Of a stretch of DNA of 64,000 nt, positions 52,257-61,949 are shown in pieces (position 1 is the first letter of the stretch; every line of letters starts with the position of its first letter). The DNA is from Paenibacillus sp. FSL K6-3182 (GTDB lineage: Bacteria; Bacillota; Bacilli; Paenibacillales; Paenibacillaceae), in NCBI RefSeq assembly GCF_037976325.1, contig NZ_CP150265.1:3095501-3159500 (forward strand), given 5' to 3'. Below the pieces are notes generated by a model. It made no database searches, was not told the origin of the DNA, and was given only the letters and a program-made list of their open reading frames with translations. Both the position numbers and the translations under genes were made by a program.

Positions 52257-52565
52257 ATGAGCGAACATCAGCATGGCGATGATTGCGGCTGTGGTGAAGA
52301 CCACGAGCATGAAGAGCATGTCTTTATCGTGACTGACGACGAGGGCCAGGAACGTGAAATGGTCATGGTTTATACGTTTGAATCCGAAAGCCAAGTTTAC
52401 GCTGTATTGCTGGATCGCAACGATCCAGAAGCAGACGGCGTTATCTTCCGTATTGAAGAAGAAAACGATGAGTCCTTCCTAGTTGGCATCGAAGATGATG
52501 CGGAATGGGATCGCGTAACAGCGATTTACGAAGAAATTGCTCGAACGGAAAGCGAAGAGAACTAG
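52257..52565 (+). CDS. DUF1292-family protein with His/Cys-rich N-terminus
   Basis: A 102-residue acidic protein with a DUF1292 domain (VFIVTDDEGQEREMVMVYTF, YAVLLDRNDPEADGVIFRI, FLVGIEDDAEWDRVTAIYEE), the YrzB-like group. The N-terminus MSEHQHGDDCGCGEDHEHEEH has six His and two Cys and may bind a metal. The ATG follows GGGGTAATAAC. A terminator follows. Confidence 0.85.
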   Translation: MSEHQHGDDCGCGEDHEHEEHVFIVTDDEGQEREMVMVYTFESESQVYAVLLDRNDPEADGVIFRIEEENDESFLVGIEDDAEWDRVTAIYEEIARTESEEN

Positions 52566-52593
52566 TTCTCTTAAGCTTTAACGAGCTAGTACT

Positions 52594-52635
52594 AAAAAAA
52601 CGATCTGCGAGTTTCGCTTGCGGATCGTTTTTTTT
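52594..52635 (+). terminator. Terminator after the DUF1292 gene
   Basis: AACGATC and GATCGTT pair around a TGCGAG/CTTGCG inner stem, followed by a T run. Confidence 0.88.
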
Positions 52636-52641
52636 ATTAAC

Positions 52642-53058
52642 TTATTTGCGTGGATTAAAATAAATCGTTCTTCCATTAAACATTGTCAGCTCCGCTTTCA
52701 ACTGTTTAGCTATATATTTGCATAGTTCATTTGCTTTCGATTTGTCTCCGTGCGTAGCTTCCTCTGGTAACACGACTTGAACGCAAGGGACGTTTTGGCC
52801 TGCTGCGCTTGCCGTTTCGCCGGGTCCAAAGATGATATGCTTATAAAGGTGGTTAATACCCTTTAAATAAAACCAACGATCATCATCCTTCGATTCGATC
52901 GTATAAGGAAATGCGGCTTCGGCATAATCCCAATCCAATTGCGAGCCGGTAAGGCTAGTTTGCTCCCGGTAACCTATAAGCTCGTTCTTAATTTCTTGCA
53001 GCGTCAGTTTCTCCACGGATGATCCTTGCACAAATTTGATATAAGCGCTTTGACTCAT
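52642..53058 (-). CDS. DUF1885-family protein
   Basis: A 138-residue protein beginning MSQSAYIKFVQGSSVEKLTL with DWDYAEAAFPYTIE and YLKGINHLYKHIIFGPG. These match the DUF1885 family as I know it. No membrane segment. The ATG follows AGAGGTGAG. Function unknown. Confidence 0.72.
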   Translation of the reverse strand: MSQSAYIKFVQGSSVEKLTLQEIKNELIGYREQTSLTGSQLDWDYAEAAFPYTIESKDDDRWFYLKGINHLYKHIIFGPGETASAAGQNVPCVQVVLPEEATHGDKSKANELCKYIAKQLKAELTMFNGRTIYFNPRK

Positions 53059-53134
53059 CGCATCTCACCTCTGCCAACATCATAGCATGCTCGAAATAGG
53101 TTGACAATAAGTGGTATTCCATAAAAATAATTAG

Positions 53135-53183
53135 AAAAAAACCGACCTCAGGATTTCTATAAGATTCCTGAAGATCGGTTTTA
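53135..53183 (-). terminator. Terminator of speA
   Basis: On the reverse strand AAAACCGA pairs with TCGGTTTT, with inner TTCAGGA/TCCTGAG pairing, followed by a T run toward 53135. Confidence 0.82.
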
Positions 53184-53190
53184 TTATTTA

Positions 53191-54660
53191 TTATGAAATG
53201 GCTGTTTCTTCAACGATTACTTTAACGAACTCGATGCTGCGATCTTCCGGCCCCTTGACAGGCAATCCAACTTGGACATGATCCACGATATAATCGATAT
53301 TTTTTTGGGTAATGACTTCGCCTGGCAGCAGAATCGGGATGCCTGGCGGGTATACATAAATGAATTCAGCAATGATTCGGCCAGCTGATTCTTTGAACGG
53401 AAGAACTTCTGTCTCACCGTAAAAAGCATCACGAGGCGTTAAGGAGAGCTGTGGAATATCTGGAATTTTGACCACTAATTCACGTGCTTCAGCGCCTTCA
53501 TGGAAATGTTCAGACAATCCACGCAGGGCAGTTAACAATTTAGACACGGAATCAGAGGTATCTCCAGGCGTAACTAAGCAAAGAATGTTATACATATCGC
53601 TCATTTCAATTTCCACATTATAGTTGTCGCGAAGCCAGTTCTCCGTTTCATATCCTGTGATGCCAAGGTGGCGAACATGAACGGAAACTTTAGTAGGATC
53701 GAAATCATAAGTAGCCTCATCGCCGAGAATTTCTTCTCCGAAGCAATAAAGACCTGGGATTTCATTGATTTGTTTGCGTGCGGATTGAGCAAGCTCAATC
53801 GCGCGCTCAGCGATTGCATGTCCGTTCAAAGCAAGGTTGCGTCTAGACGTATCAAGCGAGCCTAACAAAATATACGAAGTCGACGTTGTGGTAAGCATGC
53901 TGATAACGGTTTGAATACGATGCGGGTTAACTCTTCCTTTGCGAACATTAAGAACCGAGCTTTGCGTCATAGAACCGCCGAGCTTGTGAACACTTGTCGC
54001 AGCCATATCCGCGCCTGCTTGCATCGCAGACATTGGCAGCTTCTCATGGAAATGAATGAGTACGCCATGTGCTTCATCCACGAGAACAGGGATATCAAAG
54101 CTATGAACGAGATCAACGATCTCCTTAAGATTGGCGCAAATACCGAAATAGGTAGGGTTAATGACAAGCACGGCCTTTGCATCCGGATGGCGCTCAAGCG
54201 CTTTACGGACGGAGCGGGTCGTTATGCCATGATCAATACCAAGCGTATTGTCACGGGCTGGTGAGATGAATACTGGTCTGGCACCTGCAAAAATAATAGC
54301 GGCCATAATGGATTTATGAACATTACGGGGCACTATGATTTTGTCTCCCGGGGCACATACGGTCAAAATCATCGTCATAATTGCGCCGCTTGTTCCTTGT
54401 ACAGAGAAATAAGTATAGTCTGCTCCGAAAGCGTCAGCAGCTAGCTTCTGCGCTTCCTCAATAACGCCGGTTGGCTGATGCAGGTCATCAAGCGGTGCTA
54501 TATTGATTAAATCGATCGACAACGCGTTATCGCCGATAAATTCGCGAAATTCGGAATCGCTGCCTAATCCCTTTTTATGTCCGGGAATATGAAACTGAAC
54601 GGGATCCTGCTCCGCATGCTTACGAAGCGCGGTGAAGAGCGGGGTTAAATTGTGATCCAT
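53191..54660 (-). CDS. speA: Arginine (Orn/Lys/Arg-type) decarboxylase SpeA
   Basis: A fold type I PLP decarboxylase making agmatine for polyamine synthesis. The 489-residue protein has VQFHIPGHKKG near the start, VDEAHGVLIHF, and the PLP lysine in SVHKLGGSMTQSS. It has the length of B. subtilis SpeA rather than the longer E. coli enzymes. ATG at 54660 is chosen: AGGG lies eight bases upstream, while the ATG at 54669 touches that site, and family members begin near LTPLFTALRKHA. Lysine or ornithine as substrate cannot be ruled out by sequence alone. Confidence 0.88.
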   Translation of the reverse strand: MDHNLTPLFTALRKHAEQDPVQFHIPGHKKGLGSDSEFREFIGDNALSIDLINIAPLDDLHQPTGVIEEAQKLAADAFGADYTYFSVQGTSGAIMTMILTVCAPGDKIIVPRNVHKSIMAAIIFAGARPVFISPARDNTLGIDHGITTRSVRKALERHPDAKAVLVINPTYFGICANLKEIVDLVHSFDIPVLVDEAHGVLIHFHEKLPMSAMQAGADMAATSVHKLGGSMTQSSVLNVRKGRVNPHRIQTVISMLTTTSTSYILLGSLDTSRRNLALNGHAIAERAIELAQSARKQINEIPGLYCFGEEILGDEATYDFDPTKVSVHVRHLGITGYETENWLRDNYNVEIEMSDMYNILCLVTPGDTSDSVSKLLTALRGLSEHFHEGAEARELVVKIPDIPQLSLTPRDAFYGETEVLPFKESAGRIIAEFIYVYPPGIPILLPGEVITQKNIDYIVDHVQVGLPVKGPEDRSIEFVKVIVEETAIS

Positions 54661-54835
54661 CGCTTTCATCCCTGCCTTTCTTTAAAGTTTACAAACAAAG
54701 TTGAGTATAGCAAATACAGGGGGGAATGCAAGCTTCATTTTTGAGATAGGAGCATCATTTTCAATTTGTTCTTCAATTGTTCATACATGTGTGATAAATG
54801 GATATGGTAACATAGGTTGGTGGAGGGGTTGTATT

Positions 54836-56029
54836 ATGAAAGATAAACGAATGCTAATTGTAATGGCTACTTTAATGACAACATTTATAGGGTTCGGCAT
54901 TATCATCCCGGTTATGCCAGAAATTATTCAAGCCGCAGATCCGAGCAAAGCGGAACTCCATACAGGTTGGATGCTTGCTGTATATTCTGCAGTTTCTTTT
55001 TTCTTATCACCATTTTGGGGAAGCTTGTCCGACCGTATCGGCAGACGGCCGATTATTTTAATAGGTATTCTTGGCTTTGCCGCAAGTTTCTTGTTATTTG
55101 GTTTATCGTCAGGAAACTTAACGCTCATGTACCTCTCAAGGGTGCTAGGAGGCTTGTTCTCGGGGGCGGTTGCTTCCGTTATTGTAGCGTATGTCGCTGA
55201 TATTACATCGCCTGAGGAAAGAACGAAGGGGATGGGGCTCGTTGGGATGTCCATCGGTCTAGGCTTTACGATCGGACCTGGCGTTGGCGGTTTATTAAGC
55301 GTGATCTCACTGGAAACGCCATTTTATGCAGCATCAGCGTTAGCACTGTTAACGTTCATCTTGGCTGCATCAAAGCTCAAGGAATCACTAACGCCTGAGC
55401 AGCGGAGCAGCCAATCAGAGAAGCGTGTATCACGCTGGGCTGCGTTTACAGGACCGCTTAAATATTTGTATGTGTTAGCCTTTTTTGTAACATTCACTCT
55501 CGCTGGAATGGAAGCGACCCTGCAGTTTTTTGGAATGCGGCGTTTTGATGTGACTCCATTTCAGGTCGGAATCTTATTTTTTGTTTGCGGCTTTGTGGGA
55601 GCACTCGTTCAAGGCGGAGTTGTGCGACGGAGAATTAAGACAGGCGAGGAGCCGAAATATATTGCGATCGGACTTGTCATCTCGGCACTTGGGTTTTTTA
55701 TGCTTCTAGGCGCACATTCCCTTTGGTGGGCTACGTTGTCACTTGCTGTATTCGGAATCGGCAATGCCTTAATTAGGCCATGTGTCACCTCGCTCATCAC
55801 TCAGAAGACGACTGTTGGCAAAGGGGTAGCATCCGGTCTAAGCTCTTCGATGGACAGTTTGGGGCGTATTGCCGGCCCGCTGCTAGGTTCATTTTTCTTC
55901 ACGATAGAAATGGGACTGCCATACTTGCTCGGCGGCATACTATGTCTAGCTGCACTGCTGCTATTGTTTCGTTTCCGTCAAATGGACAAAACTAGCGCCT
56001 CGGAAACAGAAGTTAACGCTGCAAAATAA
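54836..56029 (+). CDS. MFS multidrug/tetracycline-type efflux transporter
   Basis: The 397-residue protein has 12 predicted membrane segments and the DHA1 drug-exporter signatures: motif A as GSLSDRIGRRPIIL, motif C as GLGFTIGPGVGGLL, and MEATLQFFGMRRF in the second half. The ATG at 54836 lies seven bases from GGAGGGG; an in-frame ATG at 54701 would add a soluble, unrelated stretch. The substrate is not determined. A bidirectional terminator follows. Confidence 0.9.
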   Translation: MKDKRMLIVMATLMTTFIGFGIIIPVMPEIIQAADPSKAELHTGWMLAVYSAVSFFLSPFWGSLSDRIGRRPIILIGILGFAASFLLFGLSSGNLTLMYLSRVLGGLFSGAVASVIVAYVADITSPEERTKGMGLVGMSIGLGFTIGPGVGGLLSVISLETPFYAASALALLTFILAASKLKESLTPEQRSSQSEKRVSRWAAFTGPLKYLYVLAFFVTFTLAGMEATLQFFGMRRFDVTPFQVGILFFVCGFVGALVQGGVVRRRIKTGEEPKYIAIGLVISALGFFMLLGAHSLWWATLSLAVFGIGNALIRPCVTSLITQKTTVGKGVASGLSSSMDSLGRIAGPLLGSFFFTIEMGLPYLLGGILCLAALLLLFRFRQMDKTSASETEVNAAK

Positions 56030-56034
56030 AATGA

Positions 56035-56082
56035 AAACAAGCCGGTTCCTCATCTTGCGATGGGTGACCGGCTTGTTTTCTT
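56035..56082. terminator. Bidirectional terminator between MFS and TetR genes
   Basis: AAAACAAGCCGGT pairs with ACCGGCTTGTTTT around a 20-base loop, with A/T runs at both ends. Confidence 0.9.
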
Positions 56083-56089
56083 TTGGAGC

Positions 56090-56752
56090 TTAAGGGGCTA
56101 ACCCTTTTATAATAAAAGTAATAGTCGCCTCTTTCTCTAAATCATCATCCCAGTGAATGCCATCTGTTTTTCCGATGAACGTACGGCTAAGGACATAACC
56201 GATTAAGGATGAGGCGATTAATCGAATGACAGTAAGGGGCGCCCAATTAACGATTACGCCTTGCTGCTGAAATTGCGTAATACTAATGCTGAATTTTTGT
56301 ATCACTTTTGAGAGGATGAGCTTCTGGAATTGGTCCAGCAGTTCGGGATGAAAAGGAATCTCTTGAACAAAAATTTTCAACACCTGAACATGACGCTCAA
56401 CAAATGCAATGCGATTTTCTATAATTGCGCGCAGCATAAGATCTAATGTGTCAAAGCGGCTCTCGAGAACCTTATAGAAATCGCGAAGTACAAAAGGAGC
56501 GATTAACTTTGCCATAACAGGCGCAACAATCGAGAAAAGCAAATCCTTTTTGGTTTTATAATGACGAAAAATAGTTCCTTCTGCCACACCGGCTCGCTGA
56601 GCGATTTCACTTGTAGAAGAGGCGGCAAAGCCCTTCTCAGCAAATATTTCGGAGGCAGCCTGCACGATTTTCAATTGTTTTTCCGTCATTTTTTCTTCTT
56701 CATTATCTAGTTGCAATAGCTTCTGCAGCCATTGATCCACCGGTTCTGACAT
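56090..56752 (-). CDS. TetR-family regulator of the adjacent ABC exporter
   Basis: The 220-residue protein has a TetR domain (KIVQAASEIFAEKGFAASST, EIAQRAGVAEGTIFRHYKTK) and a C-terminal ligand domain. ATG at 56752 lies eight bases from AAGGAG; an upstream GTG overlaps that site. It is the third gene of a reverse-strand unit with an ABC permease and ATPase. Two TGAGT-type palindromes at the unit's promoter are its probable operators. Confidence 0.9.
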   Translation of the reverse strand: MSEPVDQWLQKLLQLDNEEEKMTEKQLKIVQAASEIFAEKGFAASSTSEIAQRAGVAEGTIFRHYKTKKDLLFSIVAPVMAKLIAPFVLRDFYKVLESRFDTLDLMLRAIIENRIAFVERHVQVLKIFVQEIPFHPELLDQFQKLILSKVIQKFSISITQFQQQGVIVNWAPLTVIRLIASSLIGYVLSRTFIGKTDGIHWDDDLEKEATITFIIKGLAP

Positions 56753-56807
56753 GCAAGACACTCCTTCGCGTTAACCCATTCCTTTGATTATACCAGTTGT
56801 TCTATTA

Positions 56808-57827
56808 CTACATACGGCGGTGCTTCTTTAGAGCCAGCACATTCAATACTGCAAACAATAAGGAAAATCCCGCCAACACATATACATTTACCTGAAAATC
56901 ACCCCAGCTCTCGCCGCGTATCATTATTCCCTGCATAGCATCTGCACCATAGTAAAGAGGCATTAGGTAACTTAGCTTTTGCAGCCAGGGGTTCATGGCA
57001 TCAAGGTTAAACAACCCTGAGAAGAAGGCTTGCGGCACGATGACAATAGGAATGAACTGTATAATCTGAAATTCACTGCTTGCAAAAGAAGACAACAGTG
57101 TTCCGAGTGTTAACGCTGTTAATGATAGTAATAAATTAATGACCAGCATATACAAAATGCTGCCCTCCATGTACATCCCAAGAACTTGAACGGAATACCA
57201 GGCGATCAAGCAGGCTTGAATTAGGGTGAAAATTCCGAAACCGGCTAAATAACCGACTACGATTTCGCTTCGCCTAATTGGCGTTGCTAATAAGCGCTCC
57301 AAAGTACCGCTCGTTCGCTCGCGCAGGAAGGAGACACCTGCAAGTAAGAAAACAAAGAAAAACGAGAAGAAGCCTATTAAGACAGGCCCAAAGGAGTCGA
57401 ATGGAGCCATGTCAGGACCGCCGTGCAAGTATGATATAGCTGGGGCGGATTTATCTAAGCCTTGTTGCATCACGCTTTGAATAAGCAATATTACCGCTCT
57501 ATTGATGGAGGGATCGCTGCCCTCAAGCGTTAGTTTAGGCATGCCGCCGCTCGCTTCCAATATCGCGTCGAGCTTGCCGTCTTGTAAAGCAGCTTGAGCA
57601 GCAGCACTTTCATCATAAAGTGTGATTTCAGCATCAAGCTGCTCAAACTTTTCTGTTAAAGCTGCAGGCACATTAACCATTCCGATTGCTGGAGAGACAG
57701 CTTGCCCATCAAAAACTAATTTCATTAAAGTTAAGATGAGCAGGGGAGCAAGAAATAATAAGGCAAGCGTTCGTTTGTCACGCAAAAATTGATTAATAAT
57801 TCGAATGGCGAGCGCACGTATTCTCAT
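56808..57827 (-). CDS. ABC-2 type exporter permease
   Basis: The 339-residue membrane protein has the ABC-2 layout: one helix near residue 20-38 (LALLFLAPLLILTLMK), a large extracellular loop (about 45-160), then five helices from VLIGFFSFFFVFLLAGVSFL, with ERTSGTLERLLATPIRR typical for the class. It pairs with the ATPase encoded just upstream (4-base ATGA overlap). Its export substrate is unknown; drug or lipid-like compounds are usual. Confidence 0.9.
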   Translation of the reverse strand: MRIRALAIRIINQFLRDKRTLALLFLAPLLILTLMKLVFDGQAVSPAIGMVNVPAALTEKFEQLDAEITLYDESAAAQAALQDGKLDAILEASGGMPKLTLEGSDPSINRAVILLIQSVMQQGLDKSAPAISYLHGGPDMAPFDSFGPVLIGFFSFFFVFLLAGVSFLRERTSGTLERLLATPIRRSEIVVGYLAGFGIFTLIQACLIAWYSVQVLGMYMEGSILYMLVINLLLSLTALTLGTLLSSFASSEFQIIQFIPIVIVPQAFFSGLFNLDAMNPWLQKLSYLMPLYYGADAMQGIMIRGESWGDFQVNVYVLAGFSLLFAVLNVLALKKHRRM

Positions 57828-58585
57828 TGTTCCGCTCCTTTGCTTTGACCAAGCGCAATGAACGCCTCTTCGAGTGTGGCGCAGCCTGCTTGCTGCTTCA
57901 GTGCTTCAGGCGTATCGATGGCTGTAAGTTTTCCGCTTCGTATGAGCCCTAACCGATCACATTTCTCGGCCTCGTCCATGACATGGGTTGTTATAATAAT
58001 GGTCACGCCTTGTTTGCTCAGTGCAGATAGCTCTTTCCAAATCGATTGGCGTAAAACAGGATCAATGCCAACGGTTGGTTCATCGAGTACGAGAAGCTCA
58101 GGCTCATGCAATAGCGCAATTGCTAGCGAAAGCCGGCGTTTCATGCCGCCAGAATAAGCAACCGTTTGCTTATGAAGATGATCGGTTAGCGCAACAAGCT
58201 TGGAGACCGTTTGAATTCGATCTTGCAGTATGGCTCCCTTTAATCCAAACATGGCCCCAAAAAACGCTAAGTTTTGCTTGCCAGTCAATTCACTATACAA
58301 AGCGTCTGATTGAGCCATATACCCAAAGGCTTGCAGCATTTTCAACTGCGGCATGGGCTCGCCAAGCATTCGGACCGATCCGGCATTTGCCCTGTCTATT
58401 CCAGTCATGACCTTGATCAACGTTGTTTTCCCCGAGCCCGAAGGACCTAATAAACCAAATAGTTCACCTCGCGGAATAGAAAGTGTAATGCCATCAAGAA
58501 CGGTACGATCCCCAAATGAACGGTTAATGTCTTGCAATTCTACGGCGAAGGTTGTTTCAGCTAATATTGCTGGACTGTTAGTCAT
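57824..58585 (-). CDS. ABC exporter ATP-binding protein
   Basis: The 253-residue ATPase has Walker A GPSGSGKTT, signature YSGGMKRRLS, Walker B LLVLDEPTVGIDP, and a switch histidine in ITTHVMDEAEKC. The signature SGGMKRR is that of DrrA/CcmA-type drug-export ATPases. It is the first gene of the TetR-linked unit. The ATG lies after GGAGCGTGATC. Confidence 0.92.
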   Translation of the reverse strand: MTNSPAILAETTFAVELQDINRSFGDRTVLDGITLSIPRGELFGLLGPSGSGKTTLIKVMTGIDRANAGSVRMLGEPMPQLKMLQAFGYMAQSDALYSELTGKQNLAFFGAMFGLKGAILQDRIQTVSKLVALTDHLHKQTVAYSGGMKRRLSLAIALLHEPELLVLDEPTVGIDPVLRQSIWKELSALSKQGVTIIITTHVMDEAEKCDRLGLIRSGKLTAIDTPEALKQQAGCATLEEAFIALGQSKGAEQ

Positions 58586-58611
58586 CTTCGATCACGCTCC
58601 ACTTTCTCAAA

Positions 58612-58673
58612 TGAGTAATCACTCCCCCAATTATATACAGAGAATGCCATAAATAAAAGTGAGTACTTACTCA
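58612..58673 (-). promoter_or_regulatory. Promoter of the ABC exporter unit with two TetR-like operator palindromes
   Basis: TGAGTA-CT-TACTCA (58660-58673) is a perfect inverted repeat, and TGAGTAATCACTC (58612-58624) is a near copy. A reverse-strand -10 TATAAT lies between them (plus-strand ATTATA at 58630-58635). The pair would allow the downstream TetR protein to control its own unit. Confidence 0.65.
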
Positions 58674-58839
58674 TTTTTCTTCCAGGCTGTCCACCTCCTC
58701 AGTCTCTGGTCGTAGATGAATTAAGACTAAAGCCGTGAACCAATTACCTTCTCTGGACGTTTTTGGTAATCATACTTTCCCTCTATGATTAGAAAAGACA
58801 AAAAAAGAAATCCGTAATCGGAGAAGGAGTCGGAAACAA

Positions 58840-61800
58840 ATGAGTAAATTGACGGAATGGTCGTTCCGAAATAAGGCGGCTATTATACTGATCGTCATTA
58901 TGGCTTTAGTGATGGGGGTAATCAGCTATCTGAGGCTGCCGATGGAGTTTCTGCCTGCTGCAGATAATCCACAGGTCATGGTCACGGCAATAGGGCCGGG
59001 GAATGACGCGAAGACGATGGAGCAGATGGTCACAAATCCTTTGGAAGAAGCTGTAACGCTCGTTAAAGGAAAAACGGATATGTTCTCTACATCAGGTGAT
59101 GGTTATGCTCAAATCAGCTTGAATTTCAATTCGAAGACGAATATGAAGGAAGCGAAGACGGAAGTCGAGCAATTGGTCGCTCAGGTACAGCTTCCGGCAA
59201 ATGTAATGAAGCCTTTCGTCTTGCAATTGAATACTTCAATGATTCCAATCTCATGGGTGACGTTGACCTTTGATGAAGGATTATCTGAGCAGCAAAAAGA
59301 CGCAAAGCTGAAAGAAGTAACGGCGGAGCTTAAAAAGACCGAGGGTGCGGGCGAGGTTAGCATTAGCGGCAAATCGTCGCCATCGGTTCATGTCGTACCA
59401 GATACGGAGAAGCTTGCACAGGCAGGAATTTCGGTACAAGCGTTAATGGGCGTGCTTCAAGGCAGGGGAGCGTCGGTTTCACTCGGGGAACGCACGTTGG
59501 ATGGCGCAGATGGCAATATTAACGTGTACGATCAAGTATCTGATGTGGAAACACTGCGCAAGCTTCCTGTTGCAGCAGGTGTGAAGCTTGGGGATGTTGC
59601 AGCGGTTGAACTCGCCAAAGACCAAGAAAGCATAAGCCGTATGAACGGCAAAGATGCGATTATGTTCACGGTCTCTAAATCTGCTGATGCGAATGCTGTG
59701 AATGTAGGCAAAGCAATCAAAGAAACGATTGATCGTTTAAATGCAGATGTGGAAGGAATCGATGCTTCCATCATTTTGAGCACATCTGATTCGGTCGTAT
59801 CTTCTGTTAATAGTATGCTGCGAGAGGTTTTGCTTGGCGCATTGTTCGCAACCATCGTCATTTTATTGTTCATGCGCAACTTTAAAGCAACGCTCGTGAC
59901 GATTGTTTCGATTCCGTTGTCGCTCGGCATAACGCTGTATCTGCTCCAGCTCTCTGGTGTGTCACTTAACATTATTACACTTGGAGGCGTAGCCGTCGCG
60001 GTTGGAAGGCTCGTCGATGATAGTATCGTCGTTATTGAAAATATTTATAGAAGGCTGCAGAAGGAGTCCTTCTCTATTAAGCTAATTACGGATGCAACGA
60101 AGGAAGTGGCTTCGGCCATTACCTCGTCAACGCTCGTTACAGTCGCAGTATTTTTGCCAATGGGCCTTCTGCGCGGTTCATTGCAAGCATTTCTTCTCCC
60201 ATTCGCGCTGACAGTCGCTTACTCATTGCTCGCTTCTCTACTTGTAGCGCTGACGGTTGTACCTCTTTTAAGTGCAATATTGCTTCGCGGCACAAAGGAG
60301 AAGGAGCATGCTGGTTCTCCAAAATTCGCTTCCTTCATTCGTTGGAATCTTGCTCATAAATTAGTGCCGTTAATCATTGCGGTATTGCTGTTTGCAGGAT
60401 CGATCGGCGCTTATATGTTCATGCCAAAAGGAGCGCTTGATTCCTCGAGCGCGGGGAATTTAAATGTAGCACTGCAATATCCGAGCGATACACCTGCGGA
60501 TCAAATACTCGAAGCAGGGAAGAAATTCGAATCCTATCTAACTGCAAATCCAGATATTGAATGGGTCATGATGATGCTTGGCAATAGTGCAGATGCGGCT
60601 AAGTATGGCTCGGTGACTTCGCCAACGCTCATTACTTATATGGTAGATTTGAAGGAAGGCGTTGACGCAGAACTCTTGATGGATAATATCAAGACTCAGA
60701 AGGATAATTATAAGGACGCAACCTTGACGGTTGATGCGGCCGATCTAATTATGGGCGGCGGATCATCGCAAATTTACATTGATGTCTCTGGTGAAAACTT
60801 GGAGCAGCTCTCTACAACCGCAGACCAGTTGATCGCAGCGATTAAACCTATCGACGGTGTGCTCAAGGTTGAGAGCAATCAAGAGGAGAAAAAGTCGGTT
60901 TATTCCTTCCATGTTGATCCTACCCTTGCCAAAGGCCAAGAGGTAGCCATGCAGCTGCAAAGCATGCTTAATCCATTGCCGATAGGTTCGATCCAGCAAG
61001 AAGGCAGTGAAATTCCGGTTATTATGCTGCCTGTTGTAAACCCAGATTCAAAGGCAGAACTAGAGAAATTAACCGTAATGACAGAGTCTGGTCCAACACC
61101 GATGTCGAAGGTAGCGGAGTTGGTTCGTACTGAGGAGCCATCTTTGTACTATCATAAAGAAGGCAAAACGTATATCCGCGTCACAGCGAGCGCCGAACCA
61201 AAAGAACTATCGGTCGTCGGCGATGAAATATCAAAAGCAACAAAGGATCTCAAGCTTCCTGATGGCGTCAGCCTTGCAGTAGGCGGAGCGTCGGCTGACC
61301 AATCGAGCGACTTTGCAGATTTGGGCTTAACAGCGCTTATCTCCATCGGTATTGTTTATCTGATCATGGTATTGACGTTCAAGACGCTTCGTGCTCCGCT
61401 GGCGATTATGATCTCCTTGCCGCTTGCAGCAATCGGTGCAGTAACAGGCTTGCTCGTATCAGGCGTAACGCCGGATTTCACAGCCATGTTCGGAGCGCTG
61501 ATGCTTATCGGAATTGTCGTCACGAATGCTATCGTATTAATTGATCGTGTGAAGCAAAACGAGCTGACGATGCCGATTCGTGAAGCGTTGATTGAAGCGG
61601 CTACGACACGGATGCGTCCAATCGTAATGACTGCGGTGGCGACAGTGTCCGCGATGCTGCCACTCGTATTCGGTTCGCATGAATCGGGCAGCATCGTCTC
61701 CCAAAGTTTAGCGATCGTCGTTATTGGCGGGCTAGTTGCGGCTACGCTGCTCACGCTAATTATCGTTCCTTGTGTCTATGAGCTGTTATTTTTCCGTACT

Positions 61801-61869
61801 TCACGCAAGCAACGTCGCAATTTGGCTTCCTCCGCCCATGCGGAAGCGGCTGCATCACAGCAAGTGTAA
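58840..61869 (+). CDS. RND-family efflux transporter (AcrB/SwrC-like)
   Basis: The 1009-residue protein has the RND layout: first helix (about 12-32), a large extracellular porter domain, helices 2-6 starting near LLGALFATIVILLFMRNF, a second porter domain, and helices 8-12. The proton-relay aspartates lie in VAVGRLVDDSIVVIENIY (near residue 393). Among Gram-positives this resembles SwrC/YerP, which protects against surfactin and acts in swarming. The ATG follows GGAGAAGGAG. No adaptor gene is adjacent. Confidence 0.92.
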   Translation: MSKLTEWSFRNKAAIILIVIMALVMGVISYLRLPMEFLPAADNPQVMVTAIGPGNDAKTMEQMVTNPLEEAVTLVKGKTDMFSTSGDGYAQISLNFNSKTNMKEAKTEVEQLVAQVQLPANVMKPFVLQLNTSMIPISWVTLTFDEGLSEQQKDAKLKEVTAELKKTEGAGEVSISGKSSPSVHVVPDTEKLAQAGISVQALMGVLQGRGASVSLGERTLDGADGNINVYDQVSDVETLRKLPVAAGVKLGDVAAVELAKDQESISRMNGKDAIMFTVSKSADANAVNVGKAIKETIDRLNADVEGIDASIILSTSDSVVSSVNSMLREVLLGALFATIVILLFMRNFKATLVTIVSIPLSLGITLYLLQLSGVSLNIITLGGVAVAVGRLVDDSIVVIENIYRRLQKESFSIKLITDATKEVASAITSSTLVTVAVFLPMGLLRGSLQAFLLPFALTVAYSLLASLLVALTVVPLLSAILLRGTKEKEHAGSPKFASFIRWNLAHKLVPLIIAVLLFAGSIGAYMFMPKGALDSSSAGNLNVALQYPSDTPADQILEAGKKFESYLTANPDIEWVMMMLGNSADAAKYGSVTSPTLITYMVDLKEGVDAELLMDNIKTQKDNYKDATLTVDAADLIMGGGSSQIYIDVSGENLEQLSTTADQLIAAIKPIDGVLKVESNQEEKKSVYSFHVDPTLAKGQEVAMQLQSMLNPLPIGSIQQEGSEIPVIMLPVVNPDSKAELEKLTVMTESGPTPMSKVAELVRTEEPSLYYHKEGKTYIRVTASAEPKELSVVGDEISKATKDLKLPDGVSLAVGGASADQSSDFADLGLTALISIGIVYLIMVLTFKTLRAPLAIMISLPLAAIGAVTGLLVSGVTPDFTAMFGALMLIGIVVTNAIVLIDRVKQNELTMPIREALIEAATTRMRPIVMTAVATVSAMLPLVFGSHESGSIVSQSLAIVVIGGLVAATLLTLIIVPCVYELLFFRTSRKQRRNLASSAHAEAAASQQV

Positions 61870-61878
61870 TTAAACGAC

Positions 61879-61929
61879 AAAAGGCAGTACTTTTAGGTCA
61901 GAATGGACCTAAAGGTACTGCCTTTTTTG
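61879..61929. terminator. Bidirectional terminator after the RND gene
   Basis: AAAAGGCAGTAC pairs with GTACTGCCTTTT, with inner TTTAGGTC/GACCTAAA pairing, and T runs on both strands. Confidence 0.9.
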
Positions 61930-61949
61930 AATAGATATTAAATCCATTC

